Assembly: GCF_016899725.1 (NCBI RefSeq)
Contig: NZ_JACLYU010000004.1
Span: 1 to 64,000, forward strand
DNA: 64,000 nucleotides
Direction: 5' to 3'
Source: Bifidobacterium pullorum subsp. saeculare
GTDB taxonomy: Bacteria; Actinomycetota; Actinomycetes; Actinomycetales; Bifidobacteriaceae
Shown piece after piece: positions 36,402-47,793 of the stretch (within the stretch, counting starts at the first letter, position 1; each line of letters begins with the position of its first letter). The notes below the pieces were generated by a model, which was not told where the DNA came from, did not search any database, and saw only the letters and a list, made by a program, of their open reading frames with translations. Position numbers and translations under genes: made by a program.

Positions 36402-39400
36402 TCACACCATGATCCGCCCCGGCGCAACCCGTTTCCCGCCGTCGGCGCCGGGGGCGGCGTCGCCGGCGACGGCAAGGACATGCTCGAGGTCGGCGCGTTC
36501 CATTGACTCCAGGTGCGTATGGTCGTCGCCCGGGTCACGGCGGGCGACATAGGCCTTCTCGGCGATCTCCATGATCTCCGCGGTTTTGCTCTCCGGGGCG
36601 GAGACGATGACCTGGAAGCCGAGGTTCGGCAGCACGGTGAGGGCGCGGCGCGTGTAGCGGCCGTCGGCCTTGATCAGCGCCTCGTCAAGGAACAACGTGG
36701 CGTAGCGGGGTTCGCTGGCCAGGCCGCCGCCGAGCACGTAGATGAGCGCGGCGCCGTACACGAAGGAGGTGAGCTCCTGCAGCGCGCCGCCGGATTTGCC
36801 GCCGGTGGTGTCGATGCGCTCGTCCCTGCCGTCGGCGTGGCGCACTGTGGCGTAGAAACGGGAGCGGCACCGAGGGTCGAGGTTGCGGGCGCCGTAGTCG
36901 CGCACGCCGTTGGCGTTCGGCTGCACGTCGGCGAGCTCGCGGCGCAGCGCGTCGGTGAGCGGTTTGCAGGCGTCGAAGGCCTTGCGCGCGGCGGCGCGGT
37001 CGTCGCGCGGCCCCTGCTGCCAGTCGTTGAGCCGGGCGATGGCGTCCTGCAGGACGCGCATGAACGCCTTGCCGGGGTCGGCCACGGTGGCGTGGATGGA
37101 CAGTTCGCCGCCACGCGGGCCGAACTCCTTGCCGCGCAGCACCGCGTTGATGCGGTCGAGCTGTTCGCCGATGGTGCGTTTGTCGTTGCTCACGTCGCCT
37201 TTGAGCATCACATAGTCGTCGAGCAGCTTATCCAGGCAGTTCGCGTACTCCTCGCCGGCGGAAGTGGTGAGGGCAAGGCGCGAGACCTCGTTGAGCTCGT
37301 CCTCGTAGAAGGCGTAGTCGTCCGCCTGGGCGGTGACCGCGTCGCCCCCGGCGTACTGGGTGCGGTAGGTCTCCATCAGGCTTTCCGCGTCCTGCCGCCT
37401 GGCCTGGACGCGGGTGCGAGCCTCCGCCACCTGCCCGCGCATCCGCGAGGCCATCGCCTCGCGCACCTGCCCGGCGAAGCCGTCCTGTGGCGCGTCCTGG
37501 GTGCCGGTGATGGCGTGGGCGCGTTCCTCCGCGTCCGCCATCACGCCGAAGGCGGTGCCATAGGCGTCGCGCAACGCGGTCTCCACCGGTCCGGCCAACT
37601 CCATGGCTTCGTCGGCGCCAGACTCTGTGTCGGCGCCAAGCCTAGCTTGGGCGGCGTCCAGCCATGCGTGGGCGGCGGCGACGGCCTGCTGCGCCTGCTC
37701 ATGGTCGGCCTCGGCTCGGACGAGTTCGCGGCGGGCCGTCTCGGTCCGTTCACGCAGACGCTCCCGCTCTCCGACGAGCTCGGCGAGCCGCGGGTCGGCT
37801 TCCATCATGGCGATGCGTTCGGTAAGGTCCGCGGCCTGCCGGCGCAGGCCGTCCACGTCCACGTGCTCCCACGGGGTATAGGCAAGCTGGTCCGCCAGCG
37901 TACGCTTGGCCCGCAGCATCTCGTCCTCGGCCGACACCGCGGCGAGCGCCGCGTCGCAACGGGACACGGCGTCCGTGGCGTCGGCGACGGCATGGCGCAG
38001 CTGGTCCAGGTACCGTTCGTCGGCGAATCCGATGACCTGCCGCATGCCCTGGGTGCCGTGCCAGCCACGGTCGGCCGATTTGAGCTGGCCGTCGCGTTGG
38101 ATCTGGCGTTCCCCGCGGTCCTGGTCGTCGATGGCCTCCACGCAGCGGGCGTCGAGCCCTTCGGCGGCGGTCTGGGCGCGCAGCCAGCCGGCGAAGGGGG
38201 AATCGTCGCGGTAGGCGAGCTTGGAGGAAAGGAATCCCTCGGCCGGATGCGTGGGATGCTCGCGCGCCGTGTCCACGAAGCGCCAGGTGTGGCGGCGCAT
38301 CGCCTCGCGGTCGATGCGGCTGACGGCCCGGGCGAAGCCTTGCTCATGCCGTTCGTCCACCAGAATGGTCCGGGCGAGCGAGCCGTAGACGACGTTCATC
38401 GCGACACGCCATTCCTCGGCGTCCTCGCGCACGTCCATGAGCTCGGCCGCGTAGGGCAGGTCCTCGGGGGCCAGGCCGGTGGCCCGGGCGATGAGCGCGC
38501 GGGCCTGCTCCATCTCGGAGGAGATGCGGGTGCGGCGGCGCTCGGCGCGCTTGAGGTCATCCTGGGCGGCGGCCAGCGCCTCGCGCCGTTCCTTGCGCTC
38601 GGCCAGGATTGTGCCGCGGCGTTCGGCGAGCTCGGCGGCGCGGCGTCCATGTTCGTCGGCGAATCCCGCGCATTCCTCGCGCACGGCCTGCCAGGCTTCG
38701 GCGTCGGCGGGCATCGTCTGGTCCGCCTTGGCGAACAGCTGCGCCATGCTGGCGCGCCGCTGCTCGGCGTCGTGGATGCCACGCTCCGTCTGGTCGAGGC
38801 GTTCGCGCCAGCGGTCGAGGTTGCCGCCGCCGTTGTCACGGATGCGCGTGTCCAGGTCGGCGGCGTCCCGTTCGAGCTCCTCGACGCGTGCGTCGAGCGT
38901 GCCCAGGCGTGCGTCCAGGTCGGCGATGCGGGCTTGGTCATGCGGCAGGCTGGCGCGCACCTCGTCGGCCATCCACCGGTCGGCGTGGCGGCGGATGGCG
39001 GCCATGCCGGCGTCGGTGTCCGGGTCGGCCGCCGCCATGGCGTCCAGGTCGGCGAGCGCCCGCCGGTAGGCGTCGTGGCGATCGCGGATGGCGCGCAGCA
39101 GCTCGCCGCGGTGTTCCATCCGTTCGATGTCATGGAAGTTGCCGGCGTAGCGTTCCCAGTCCTCGGCGGCGGCGCGGGCGTGGTCGAGGGCGGCGGGCAC
39201 GCCGAGCACGCCCTGTTTGAAGATGTCGTCGAGGCGGGAGGGCGCGTCGGCCGACTGCACGCGGTGCAGAAGCCGGCAGGCCTCGGCGTTCAGTCCCATC
39301 GTCCCCCAGACGCGGGCGTGGAAGGATTCGGCGTTGCTGTAGGTATCGGCCCCGGGGTAGGTGTCGCGCAGCATGGCCGCCGTGAACGCGGTGCCGCGGT

Positions 39401-39902
39401 GGGCGTCCATGAGGCGGGGGTCGATGGGCTTGTCCCAGGTCAGGTAGAGGCGGCGCATCTGCTCGCGGCGTTCCCCGGCGGGCAGGTAGAGGAACTTGGC
39501 GCAGGAGAGCACGCCTCCGCCGTTGCGGTTGCGGTAGGTGTCCACGATGGCGCCCCAGATGGCGACGGGTGTGCCGTCACCATCCCGGCCCCGCAGGTAG
39601 ATGGGTTCGTCGTTCTCGCCGCCGACGCCGAGCATGCCGCGCAGGTAGGTGTAGTCGTTGCGCTCGGAACGGCCGGCGTTGGAGGCCTTGTTGAACGGCG
39701 TGCCCGTGGGGTATAGCAGCGAGATCTGGGCGTCCACGAGCGTGGATTTGCCGGATTCGCTGGCGCCGGTGAGCAGGGTGACGGGCATGGGGCCGTCCGC
39801 GGCGGGGCGGAATTCGTGCCATCCGTCGTAGGAGCCCCAGTTGACGAGCTGGCGGCTTTCCATGAGCCATCGGTCGGCAATGATCTCCATCTGGTCGTTC
39901 AT
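36402..39902 (-). CDS. jetC: Wadjet/Mks condensin ATPase JetC (MksB-like)
   Basis: 1166 residues. SMC-like ATPase: N-terminal head with Walker [18 protein letters not shown] near 40-56; a central coiled-coil region of about 650 residues rich in Ala, Arg, Glu and Asp (from about 260); C-terminal head with signature [16 protein letters not shown] and Walker [20 protein letters not shown] near 1075. In Wadjet systems JetC with JetA and JetB forms a loop-extruding condensin that selects closed circular plasmid DNA for cleavage by JetD. ATG 39902 overlaps the jetB stop (ATGA). No JetD follows: aroA starts 52 bases downstream. Without the nuclease the complex may act as a chromosome-organising MksBEF instead. 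Confidence 0.9.
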   Translation of the reverse strand: MNDQMEIIADRWLMESRQLVNWGSYDGWHEFRPAADGPMPVTLLTGASESGKSTLVDAQISLLYPTGTPFNKASNAGRSERNDYTYLRGMLGVGGENDEPIYLRGRDGDGTPVAIWGAIVDTYRNRNGGGVLSCAKFLYLPAGERREQMRRLYLTWDKPIDPRLMDAHRGTAFTAAMLRDTYPGADTYSNAESFHARVWGTMGLNAEACRLLHRVQSADAPSRLDDIFKQGVLGVPAALDHARAAAEDWERYAGNFHDIERMEHRGELLRAIRDRHDAYRRALADLDAMAAADPDTDAGMAAIRRHADRWMADEVRASLPHDQARIADLDARLGTLDARVEELERDAADLDTRIRDNGGGNLDRWRERLDQTERGIHDAEQRRASMAQLFAKADQTMPADAEAWQAVREECAGFADEHGRRAAELAERRGTILAERKERREALAAAQDDLKRAERRRTRISSEMEQARALIARATGLAPEDLPYAAELMDVREDAEEWRVAMNVVYGSLARTILVDERHEQGFARAVSRIDREAMRRHTWRFVDTAREHPTHPAEGFLSSKLAYRDDSPFAGWLRAQTAAEGLDARCVEAIDDQDRGERQIQRDGQLKSADRGWHGTQGMRQVIGFADERYLDQLRHAVADATDAVSRCDAALAAVSAEDEMLRAKRTLADQLAYTPWEHVDVDGLRRQAADLTERIAMMEADPRLAELVGERERLRERTETARRELVRAEADHEQAQQAVAAAHAWLDAAQARLGADTESGADEAMELAGPVETALRDAYGTAFGVMADAEERAHAITGTQDAPQDGFAGQVREAMASRMRGQVAEARTRVQARRQDAESLMETYRTQYAGGDAVTAQADDYAFYEDELNEVSRLALTTSAGEEYANCLDKLLDDYVMLKGDVSNDKRTIGEQLDRINAVLRGKEFGPRGGELSIHATVADPGKAFMRVLQDAIARLNDWQQGPRDDRAAARKAFDACKPLTDALRRELADVQPNANGVRDYGARNLDPRCRSRFYATVRHADGRDERIDTTGGKSGGALQELTSFVYGAALIYVLGGGLASEPRYATLFLDEALIKADGRYTRRALTVLPNLGFQVIVSAPESKTAEIMEIAEKAYVARRDPGDDHTHLESMERADLEHVLAVAGDAAPGADGGKRVAPGRIMV

Positions 39903-40564
39903 CGGTCGGATTCCTCCTCCCCTGCGGTGGCGTCCTGGTCGGCGGCGTCTTGGTCGGTGTCCTGGGCGAGCAGCAGGCCGGCTTCGTCGAGCCACTGGCC
40001 GGCGAGTGTCTGGTCGAGCACGGCGGGCACGAGCGGGGTGATGCGGTACATGCCCTCGCCGTCCTCCTCGTCCTCCTCCAGGTAGCCGTTGGTCGTCGCG
40101 GAGCGCAGCATCGCGTCGATCTGGCGCTGCACGCCCTCCTCGTCGTTGCTGGCGGCGAGGAAGCCGGCGCCGCCGGTGAGCTGGGCGCGGACCTCGTCCA
40201 CGCCGATCACCCAGTCCCCGGGCGCCACGCGCGTGTTCTCGTATTCGAGCACGCGGATGCGCAGCAGGGCGAGCAGGGCGGCGTCCTGGGGTCTCAGGCC
40301 CACGCGCGTCTTCAGGGAGCGGATCGGCACCTCGTCCTCCCCCACCGGCGTGGCGACCATGACGCGGTATCTGGGGTTGTCCGTCAGGCGCAGCAGGTCG
40401 TTGTTGAGAGAGCGTTCCACGGCCTCGCGGTTGTCGGCGGCGATGTCGTACATCGCGCCGGTGATGTAGCGGCCGCGTTTGAGCGCGATGGCGGCCATGC
40501 GGGCGTCGGCGGGCATGTCGCCGATATCGCCTTCGAACATCGCGAACGGGTTGGTGCTGTCCAT
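39899..40564 (-). CDS. jetB: Wadjet/Mks subunit JetB (DUF4194, MksE-like)
   Basis: 221 residues. Winged-helix kite-type subunit bridging the JetC heads and the JetA kleisin. DUF4194 pattern: [24 protein letters not shown] split around residue 40, [33 protein letters not shown], and a C-terminal [24 protein letters not shown]. The C-terminus is very acidic ([19 protein letters not shown]). GAGGAG lies inside the jetA end, and ATG 40564 is one base after the jetA stop; its own stop overlaps the jetC start. The three genes are therefore tightly coupled in the order A, B, C. Confidence 0.87.
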   Translation of the reverse strand: MDSTNPFAMFEGDIGDMPADARMAAIALKRGRYITGAMYDIAADNREAVERSLNNDLLRLTDNPRYRVMVATPVGEDEVPIRSLKTRVGLRPQDAALLALLRIRVLEYENTRVAPGDWVIGVDEVRAQLTGGAGFLAASNDEEGVQRQIDAMLRSATTNGYLEEDEEDGEGMYRITPLVPAVLDQTLAGQWLDEAGLLLAQDTDQDAADQDATAGEEESDR

Positions 40565-40565
40565 G

Positions 40566-42101
40566 TCACTCCTCCTCGATGATGGCGTCCAGTTCGGCCG
40601 AGTCGGCCAGCAGGATCCGGGTGCGCCAGCGTCTGGTCCGCCCATCCAGGCCCACGCAGTCCCAGGTCGCAGTGCCGCCGGAGGCGTCCGGGGCGGTGTC
40701 GAGGCCGCCGAGGAAGCCGATGAGTTCGCTTTCGCGCCGTTCGTCCGCGGGTAGGCGGTTGAAGCTGGCCGCCATGTCGACCATGCCGTCGCGCATGACG
40801 GGGGCGCGGCGGATGAGACCGGCCATGCGGCGCAGGCGGGGTCCGCCCGATTCGATCATGCACCGCAGGTCGTCGCCGCTGGCCTTGGCCCCCGTCCCGG
40901 CCTGCGCGGCGCGCAGTGCCGGCGGGTCGGCACGCCGGATGGGCTTGGAGGGGCGGGTCGGCAGGGCGGGGAACAGCGCGGCGGACACGTCGGTCATATA
41001 GGCGGCGGCATGCTCCGGCCCGGTGCCGCCGGCCTTGATGCCGTCGCAGATGGCCGTGTACAGGCGATTGAGCCGGGCCATCATCGTGCGGTAGCGGGTG
41101 TCGGTCTGCTGGCGCACGAGCCGGCTGACGGCCTCGTCGGAGGCTCGCCGCTGGCGGCGCACGTCCTCGATGCCCTCGTAGATGCGGTCGAGCTCGCCAC
41201 GCACCTGGTCGAGCAGGGCTCCGGCGTTGCCCTCCACATAGGGGCTGTGGGCGATGGCCTGGACGTCCTCGTCAATCCGCTGGCGGCCCTCGTCGGTGAC
41301 GATGACCTGGAACGCGTCCTCGAAGCGGCGGCCGGCGTCGGAGTCGCGGAAGGAACGGCGGTAGCCGTCATGGTAGGAGGCAAGGATCGCGTCCGCGTCC
41401 ATCGCGCCGGCCTGCATGCGGCGGCGCAGGACGTCGCCGTTGTCGCGCTCGGCGAGGGCGAGCTCACGCAGATCGATGGGCACGCCGCGCAGCGTGTTGT
41501 GCACGACGGCGATGATGTCGCCCACCTGCTCCTGGTCCAGGGCGGCGGCCGCGTCCTGGCCGAGCAGGCGTTTGATCTCGCGCCGGCGCTCCTTGATCTC
41601 GCGGTTGAGCAGGCGGATACGTTCGCGGGGGTCGGCGGTCAGCTGCATGCGCGCATGCTCGATCTCCATGATGATCGAGTTGGCCTGGGCTCCGGAAAGC
41701 ACGGCCGTGTCCTCCTGGAGGCGGGCGAGCGCCTCGATGGCGCGGTGGGCGCGGGCGGTGAGCCGGTACAGGTAGCGGTGGGAGGCGGCGTCGAGCGTAT
41801 TGGCGAGCCACGCGTAGTCGCCCTCGCCTTCGCGGGTGAGCTCGACGAGCGTGCGGTGGGCCTCGTCGGCCGTGGTGCGGCCTTCGGCCGGCGCCGGCCA
41901 GTCGCCGGAGTCGACGAGCCGGGCGATGCCCTGGGCGAGGCGGTCCTCGAGCGTCTCGCGCGGCAGTTCGGCGGTGAGCGGGTCGAAGCAGGCCCGCAGC
42001 AGCGCCACATAGGCCATCGACCGCTCGCGTCTGAGCAGCCGCAGCACGCCGGTCTCATAGACCGGCCTGAGCCGCTCGATCTCCTGGGTCACATCTGCCA
42101 T
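40566..42101 (-). CDS. jetA: Wadjet/Mks subunit JetA (DUF3375, MksF-like kleisin)
   Basis: 511 residues. DUF3375 kleisin-like protein: N-terminal [18 protein letters not shown] helix-turn region, a long helical middle ([36 protein letters not shown]) and [22 protein letters not shown], with C-terminal winged-helix region (about 420-511). It starts the jetABC operon; ATG 42101 has GAGGCGAAG upstream. 87 bases separate it from the preceding membrane-protein gene on the same strand. Nothing in it looks truncated. Confidence 0.87.
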   Translation of the reverse strand: MADVTQEIERLRPVYETGVLRLLRRERSMAYVALLRACFDPLTAELPRETLEDRLAQGIARLVDSGDWPAPAEGRTTADEAHRTLVELTREGEGDYAWLANTLDAASHRYLYRLTARAHRAIEALARLQEDTAVLSGAQANSIIMEIEHARMQLTADPRERIRLLNREIKERRREIKRLLGQDAAAALDQEQVGDIIAVVHNTLRGVPIDLRELALAERDNGDVLRRRMQAGAMDADAILASYHDGYRRSFRDSDAGRRFEDAFQVIVTDEGRQRIDEDVQAIAHSPYVEGNAGALLDQVRGELDRIYEGIEDVRRQRRASDEAVSRLVRQQTDTRYRTMMARLNRLYTAICDGIKAGGTGPEHAAAYMTDVSAALFPALPTRPSKPIRRADPPALRAAQAGTGAKASGDDLRCMIESGGPRLRRMAGLIRRAPVMRDGMVDMAASFNRLPADERRESELIGFLGGLDTAPDASGGTATWDCVGLDGRTRRWRTRILLADSAELDAIIEEE

Positions 42102-42188
42102 GCTTCGCCTCGTTTCCTTCGCTCGGGCCGCCGGGCGGCCCTCATCCCGATCCCACCGTTCGTCTGCCCGCGCCCGGCGCCGCGGTCG

Positions 42189-43421
42189 TCAGCGGTCGGA
42201 CGCGAGACGGGACTCCAGCCCGCCTCCGGCGTCGGATGCCGTCCCGGTCCCGCCGCCGGACGGAGTGTCCAGATGCGCCTGGAGGCGGGCCAGCTGCATC
42301 GAGACGCGGTCGGCCTCGATGGCGGCGATCTGCCGGGAGAACATGATGAACCAGCCGAGGAAGCTCAGGCCGGCCAGCGCCTCCACGTTGGTCAGCGTGT
42401 TGTTGCCGAGCATCATGTTCGCCCAGAACGCGGCGCATACGAGGGCCGCCAGGTCGGAGATGACCATCGTGGCCTTGGACAGGCGCGGCGCCAGCCAGGG
42501 CAGCAGGAGGAACAGCACGAGCATCACGAAGGGCAGTCCTTTGGCGCACACATTGTGCATGAGGTTGTGGGGCGTGTAGCGGAAGGCGCCGATGCCGATG
42601 AACGCGAGGCCGGAGAGCGTCAGGAGGAAGGCGAGCACGCCGATGCGAAGCATGAAGTGCGGGATGTCGTAGCCGCGGTTGGGGTCCTCGCGGGTGTGGT
42701 CATGCCAGGCGCGCAGCAGACGCTCGGTGGTCAGCAGCTCGGAGATGGCGAAGTAGCTGACGATGATGACACACACGCCGGCCATCATGAGGGTGGAGTT
42801 GAACATGCGGGCGGCGAAGGTGGTGCGGTCGCCCAGCTGGGAGAAGTTGTTGTGGTACCAGTACGGGTCGTCGGTGGTCAGGCCGGCAGTGGCGACGCCG
42901 GCGATGACGAAGAACGGCAGCAGCGCGGCGATGGTCTTGGCGCTCATCATCTCCGCCTGCACCATGGTCATGTAGCCCATCACGCCGGCGACGCCGGCGC
43001 ATACGCTGGACAGGTACCCGGAGAACATCGCGTTGCCCATCATGTCGTTCATCACGCCCAGCAGCGCGAACGTGGACAGGAAGATCGTGGAGGCGTAGAC
43101 GGCGGACAGGGCCGTGATCTCGAACACGCGGCGCACTGGCGCGAACCAGCCGTGCTCGAGGTTGAGGGAACGCGACTGGCTGGCGTAGCCGACGATGAAG
43201 GAGACCACGCCGCAGGCGGCCACGATGCCCGAGCACACCATGAAACGCCGCTGCGTGACCTGCCAGATGGCGGGGGCGACGTCCATGTACAGGTTCATGC
43301 CGACGGCGCCCACGGCGGCGCACAGCACGAAAGACACGATGCCCGCGGTCTCGGCGCGCTGATGGCGGCCCATACGCCGGGGTTCCCGCCGCTTCTCCAC
43401 GCGCCCCGACCTGCCCGGCAT
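42189..43421 (-). CDS. Multi-spanning membrane protein, DUF998-like
   Basis: 410 residues from ATG 43421, with AGGAGAG about eight bases upstream. After a basic N-terminus (RSGRVEKRREPRRMGRHQR) there are about ten hydrophobic helices and a polar C-terminal tail. Segments such as FRYTPHNLMHNVCAKGLPFVML recall DUF998-type proteins, but the function is unknown. It lies upstream of jetA on the same strand and could be co-transcribed; it is not a known Wadjet component. A tRNA-Pro gene starts about 130 bases away on the other strand. Confidence 0.75.
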   Translation of the reverse strand: MPGRSGRVEKRREPRRMGRHQRAETAGIVSFVLCAAVGAVGMNLYMDVAPAIWQVTQRRFMVCSGIVAACGVVSFIVGYASQSRSLNLEHGWFAPVRRVFEITALSAVYASTIFLSTFALLGVMNDMMGNAMFSGYLSSVCAGVAGVMGYMTMVQAEMMSAKTIAALLPFFVIAGVATAGLTTDDPYWYHNNFSQLGDRTTFAARMFNSTLMMAGVCVIIVSYFAISELLTTERLLRAWHDHTREDPNRGYDIPHFMLRIGVLAFLLTLSGLAFIGIGAFRYTPHNLMHNVCAKGLPFVMLVLFLLLPWLAPRLSKATMVISDLAALVCAAFWANMMLGNNTLTNVEALAGLSFLGWFIMFSRQIAAIEADRVSMQLARLQAHLDTPSGGGTGTASDAGGGLESRLASDR

Positions 43422-43505
43422 ATCGGTCTCTCCTCTCGTCCGCGGACCGCCCGTTGGCGTCCCACGCCCATTGTATCGAACGCGCGCCATGGGACCGGGG
43501 GCTGC

Positions 43506-43511
43506 TATACT
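43506..43511 (+). promoter_or_regulatory. -10 element of the tRNA-Pro gene
   Basis: TATACT, 37 bases before the mature tRNA 5' end. No convincing -35 hexamer at the right distance, as is common for strong actinobacterial tRNA promoters. Confidence 0.5.
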
Positions 43512-43547
43512 GGCGCTTCGTGTCTGGGAGCGCGAGTCCCGGCACGA

Positions 43548-43621
43548 CGGGCTGTGGCGCAGTTTGGTAGCGCGCCTGCTTTGGGAGCAGGATGCCGCGG
43601 GTTCAAATCCCGCCAGCCCGA
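43548..43621 (+). tRNA. tRNA-Pro (TGG)
   Basis: 74 bases. Acceptor CGGGCTG pairs with CAGCCCG, discriminator A; D arm GGCGCAGTTTGGTAGCGC; anticodon stem-loop CCTGC-TTTGGGA-GCAGG with TGG; T arm GCGGGTTCAAATCCCGC. CCA not encoded. Confidence 0.97.
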
Positions 43622-43924
43622 CCGATTCAAGGTCGATGGGCTCCAGGAACTTCGACCTGGGGAAGAATGATCTTCCCGATGTCTCCGCGATCGCCGACTC
43701 GGTTCACAACATGACGGACACGCATGTGGTGAACCGGAAACGAACAAGACCGCACACCGGCAGCCGACGGAAACCTCATGATTCCAAGGATGCCGGAAGG
43801 AACCGCACACGGCCGCCAGTTCACACGATGGGCGGCTCCCAACGTGTGAACTGGCCTCGCGCCGTCGAAGGCGAACACCCGAAGGCACACGGACTGCATG
43901 AGCATGTCGCCCGGGCCTTGCCCC
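43622..43924. other. About 300 non-coding bases with four strong hairpins after tRNA-Pro
   Basis: No gene is supported. Four consecutive inverted repeats: AGGTCGA/TCGACCT (43630-43636, 43652-43658); GGGAAGA/TCTTCCC (43660-43666, 43671-43677); CGGTTCAC/GTGAACCG (43700-43707, 43729-43736) with inner CATG/CATG; and CCAGTTCACACG/CGTGTGAACTGG (43816-43827, 43843-43854). The last two share the GTTCAC/GTGAAC core. None has a T tail. This could be a structured RNA co-transcribed with the tRNA, an attenuating end, or a decayed integration site. Confidence 0.6.
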
Positions 43925-46069
<2,145 letters not shown>

Positions 46070-46129
46070 GTCTTCCAGTATGGCACGTCCGGCCGGCCCG
46101 TGGCAGCAGGCCGCCCCGCGGGCCGTGTC

Positions 46130-46825
46130 CTACGCGGCCGAGGCGCGCACGCGGCGCAGTTCCTCGTGCTGGATCGCGATGATCGAGTTGGAGGCGGTGA
46201 CCGGCAAAGCCCTGAGCGTGGGCCAATCCACCCAGGCGGATTCAACGTGCTCGTCCGGATCGGGGCGCGTGGGCACCGTGTCCCAGGCGTCCATGTGGAT
46301 GACCATGATGTGGGCGAGTTCGTCGGCCATGCCCTCGCTCGACCAGCAGTCGACGACGCGGTCGATGCGCCAGGCGCCGGCCCGGGGGACGACGCCGGTC
46401 TCCTCCGCCAGCTCGCGCAGGGCGGCCTCCTGGACACCTTCCCCCTCGTCCATGAGGCCGGCGGGCAGGCCGTGGGCGAAGCGGTCGCAGCCGACGCGGT
46501 ACTCGCGTTCGACCAGGTAGCGGTCGCGGACGGTGTCGTGCACGAGCATGACGACGCAGGGCGCGTGCCGCAGCACCTGCCGGCGGATCACCGGTCCCTC
46601 GCCGTCACCGCCGGCGGCGAGGCCGGCCCGACGGGCCTCCTCGGTCAGCGGCAGGCGCAAACGCATGTCCTCGACGGCGAAGACGGCGCCCCGGTACACA
46701 ATCCGGCGCGACACCACCTCGACATGGCCCTCCATGTCGATGCCGTCCGAACTGGCGCCCAGGATCCGGTCCGCGGCCTGCGCCGCGCCGCGCGCCGCCG
46801 CGGCGCCGTGGTCGAGTCCGCTCAT
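46130..46825 (-). CDS. Nudix hydrolase (ADP-ribose pyrophosphatase-like)
   Basis: 231 residues. A full Nudix box is visible, GLMDEGEGVQEAALRELAEE plus TGV, matching GX5EX7REUXEEXGU. Upstream segments SRRIVYRGAVFAVEDMRLRL and VVMLVHDTVRDRYLVEREYRVGC resemble ADP-ribose/NDP-sugar pyrophosphatases that lack the UPF core. The N-terminus has a 30-residue Ala/Gly-rich extension. ATG 46825 overlaps the stop of the Nif3-like gene (ATGA). Substrate cannot be read from sequence. Confidence 0.88.
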   Translation of the reverse strand: MSGLDHGAAAARGAAQAADRILGASSDGIDMEGHVEVVSRRIVYRGAVFAVEDMRLRLPLTEEARRAGLAAGGDGEGPVIRRQVLRHAPCVVMLVHDTVRDRYLVEREYRVGCDRFAHGLPAGLMDEGEGVQEAALRELAEETGVVPRAGAWRIDRVVDCWSSEGMADELAHIMVIHMDAWDTVPTRPDPDEHVESAWVDWPTLRALPVTASNSIIAIQHEELRRVRASAA

Positions 46826-47757
46826 CGCGCCAGGTCCGTTCCGTCGACGGGCTCCGCCTCGCCGGCAGGGGTGATGGCCAGGGACCAAGGATCGGTGACG
46901 TCACGGAACCACACGCATTCGGGGCGCGCGCCGCCGAGCGCCTCGATGGCGGCGGGCACGTCCTCGAGGGCGTAGGAGAACCAGATCGATTCGATGGCGG
47001 AGTGGGGGGTGTTGATCAGCGCGGGCCTGAGGTTCGCGTCGCCCTGGCCGAGGGCGACGCCGCAGGCGCGCATCCGCGCCTCATAGCGGGCCTGCTCGAG
47101 CGCGTCGAGGGCGGGGTGGTGCCTCAGGTCGCTGGTGACGTACACGTCGGCGCCGCTGGCGCGCGCCTCGTCGAACAGGGAGTCGCCGGAGCCGGGCAGC
47201 AGGGCGACCGTGCGCACCGTCATCGACGGGTCGCCGGCGACCTGGATGCCGCCGGCGGGGTGCATCGGCAGCGCATCGTAGACGCGGCGAGCGAAGTCGC
47301 GCAGTGTCATCGGCTCGGGCAGGCGGCCGACGCGGCCGAGGCCCACCGGGTGGGCGGCAGTCGGGTCGTCGATGGGGGTCAGCGGCGTCTGGTCCGTCAG
47401 GCCGAACGCGTCGGCGGCGGCCATGCCGACGCCGCGCCAGGAGGCGTCGGCGTTCGTGTGGCCGACCCATAGCGCGCAGTGCGATTCGTTGAGCCGGCGC
47501 ACGATGTCGCCGCGGGGGCCGAGTCCGGAGACTTGGTGGACGGCGCGGAAGAGCAGCGGATGGTGGCTGACGATAAGGTCGGCGCCCCAGTCGATGGCGC
47601 GTTCGACGATCGCCGCGGTCGGGTCGGCGGCGAAGGCGACGCGTTCCACGGGGGCCATGAGGTCGCCGACGATGAGCCCGGGATGGTCCCAGTCCTCGGC
47701 GTAGCGCAGCGGGTAGAGTCCTTCCAGCGCCTGCACGGCGGTGGCGAGCGTGGTCAT
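46822..47757 (-). CDS. Nif3-like dinuclear metal-centre protein
   Basis: 311 residues. Conserved NIF3/YbgI family; metal ligands are visible in LIVSHHPLLFRAVHQ, VGHTNADASWRGVGMA and YVTSDLRHHPALDALE. Members are hexameric and have been assigned GTP cyclohydrolase-like or other hydrolytic activities, but the cellular role is unsettled. AAGGAGG six bases before ATG 47757. A C-terminal ~45 residue part (ECVWFRDVTDPWSLAITPAGE) extends beyond the core fold. Coupled to the following Nudix gene by a 4-base overlap. Confidence 0.88.
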   Translation of the reverse strand: MTTLATAVQALEGLYPLRYAEDWDHPGLIVGDLMAPVERVAFAADPTAAIVERAIDWGADLIVSHHPLLFRAVHQVSGLGPRGDIVRRLNESHCALWVGHTNADASWRGVGMAAADAFGLTDQTPLTPIDDPTAAHPVGLGRVGRLPEPMTLRDFARRVYDALPMHPAGGIQVAGDPSMTVRTVALLPGSGDSLFDEARASGADVYVTSDLRHHPALDALEQARYEARMRACGVALGQGDANLRPALINTPHSAIESIWFSYALEDVPAAIEALGGARPECVWFRDVTDPWSLAITPAGEAEPVDGTDLAR

Positions 47758-47793
47758 GGATGCCTCCTTGGGCGAATGGGTGGCGCGGTCGGG

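Noticed and set aside
36513..39716. Plus-strand open frame of over 1,000 codons opposite jetC
   Set aside because: Antisense shadow; His/Gly/Val-rich composition without domains, while the minus strand encodes a clear SMC-like ATPase.
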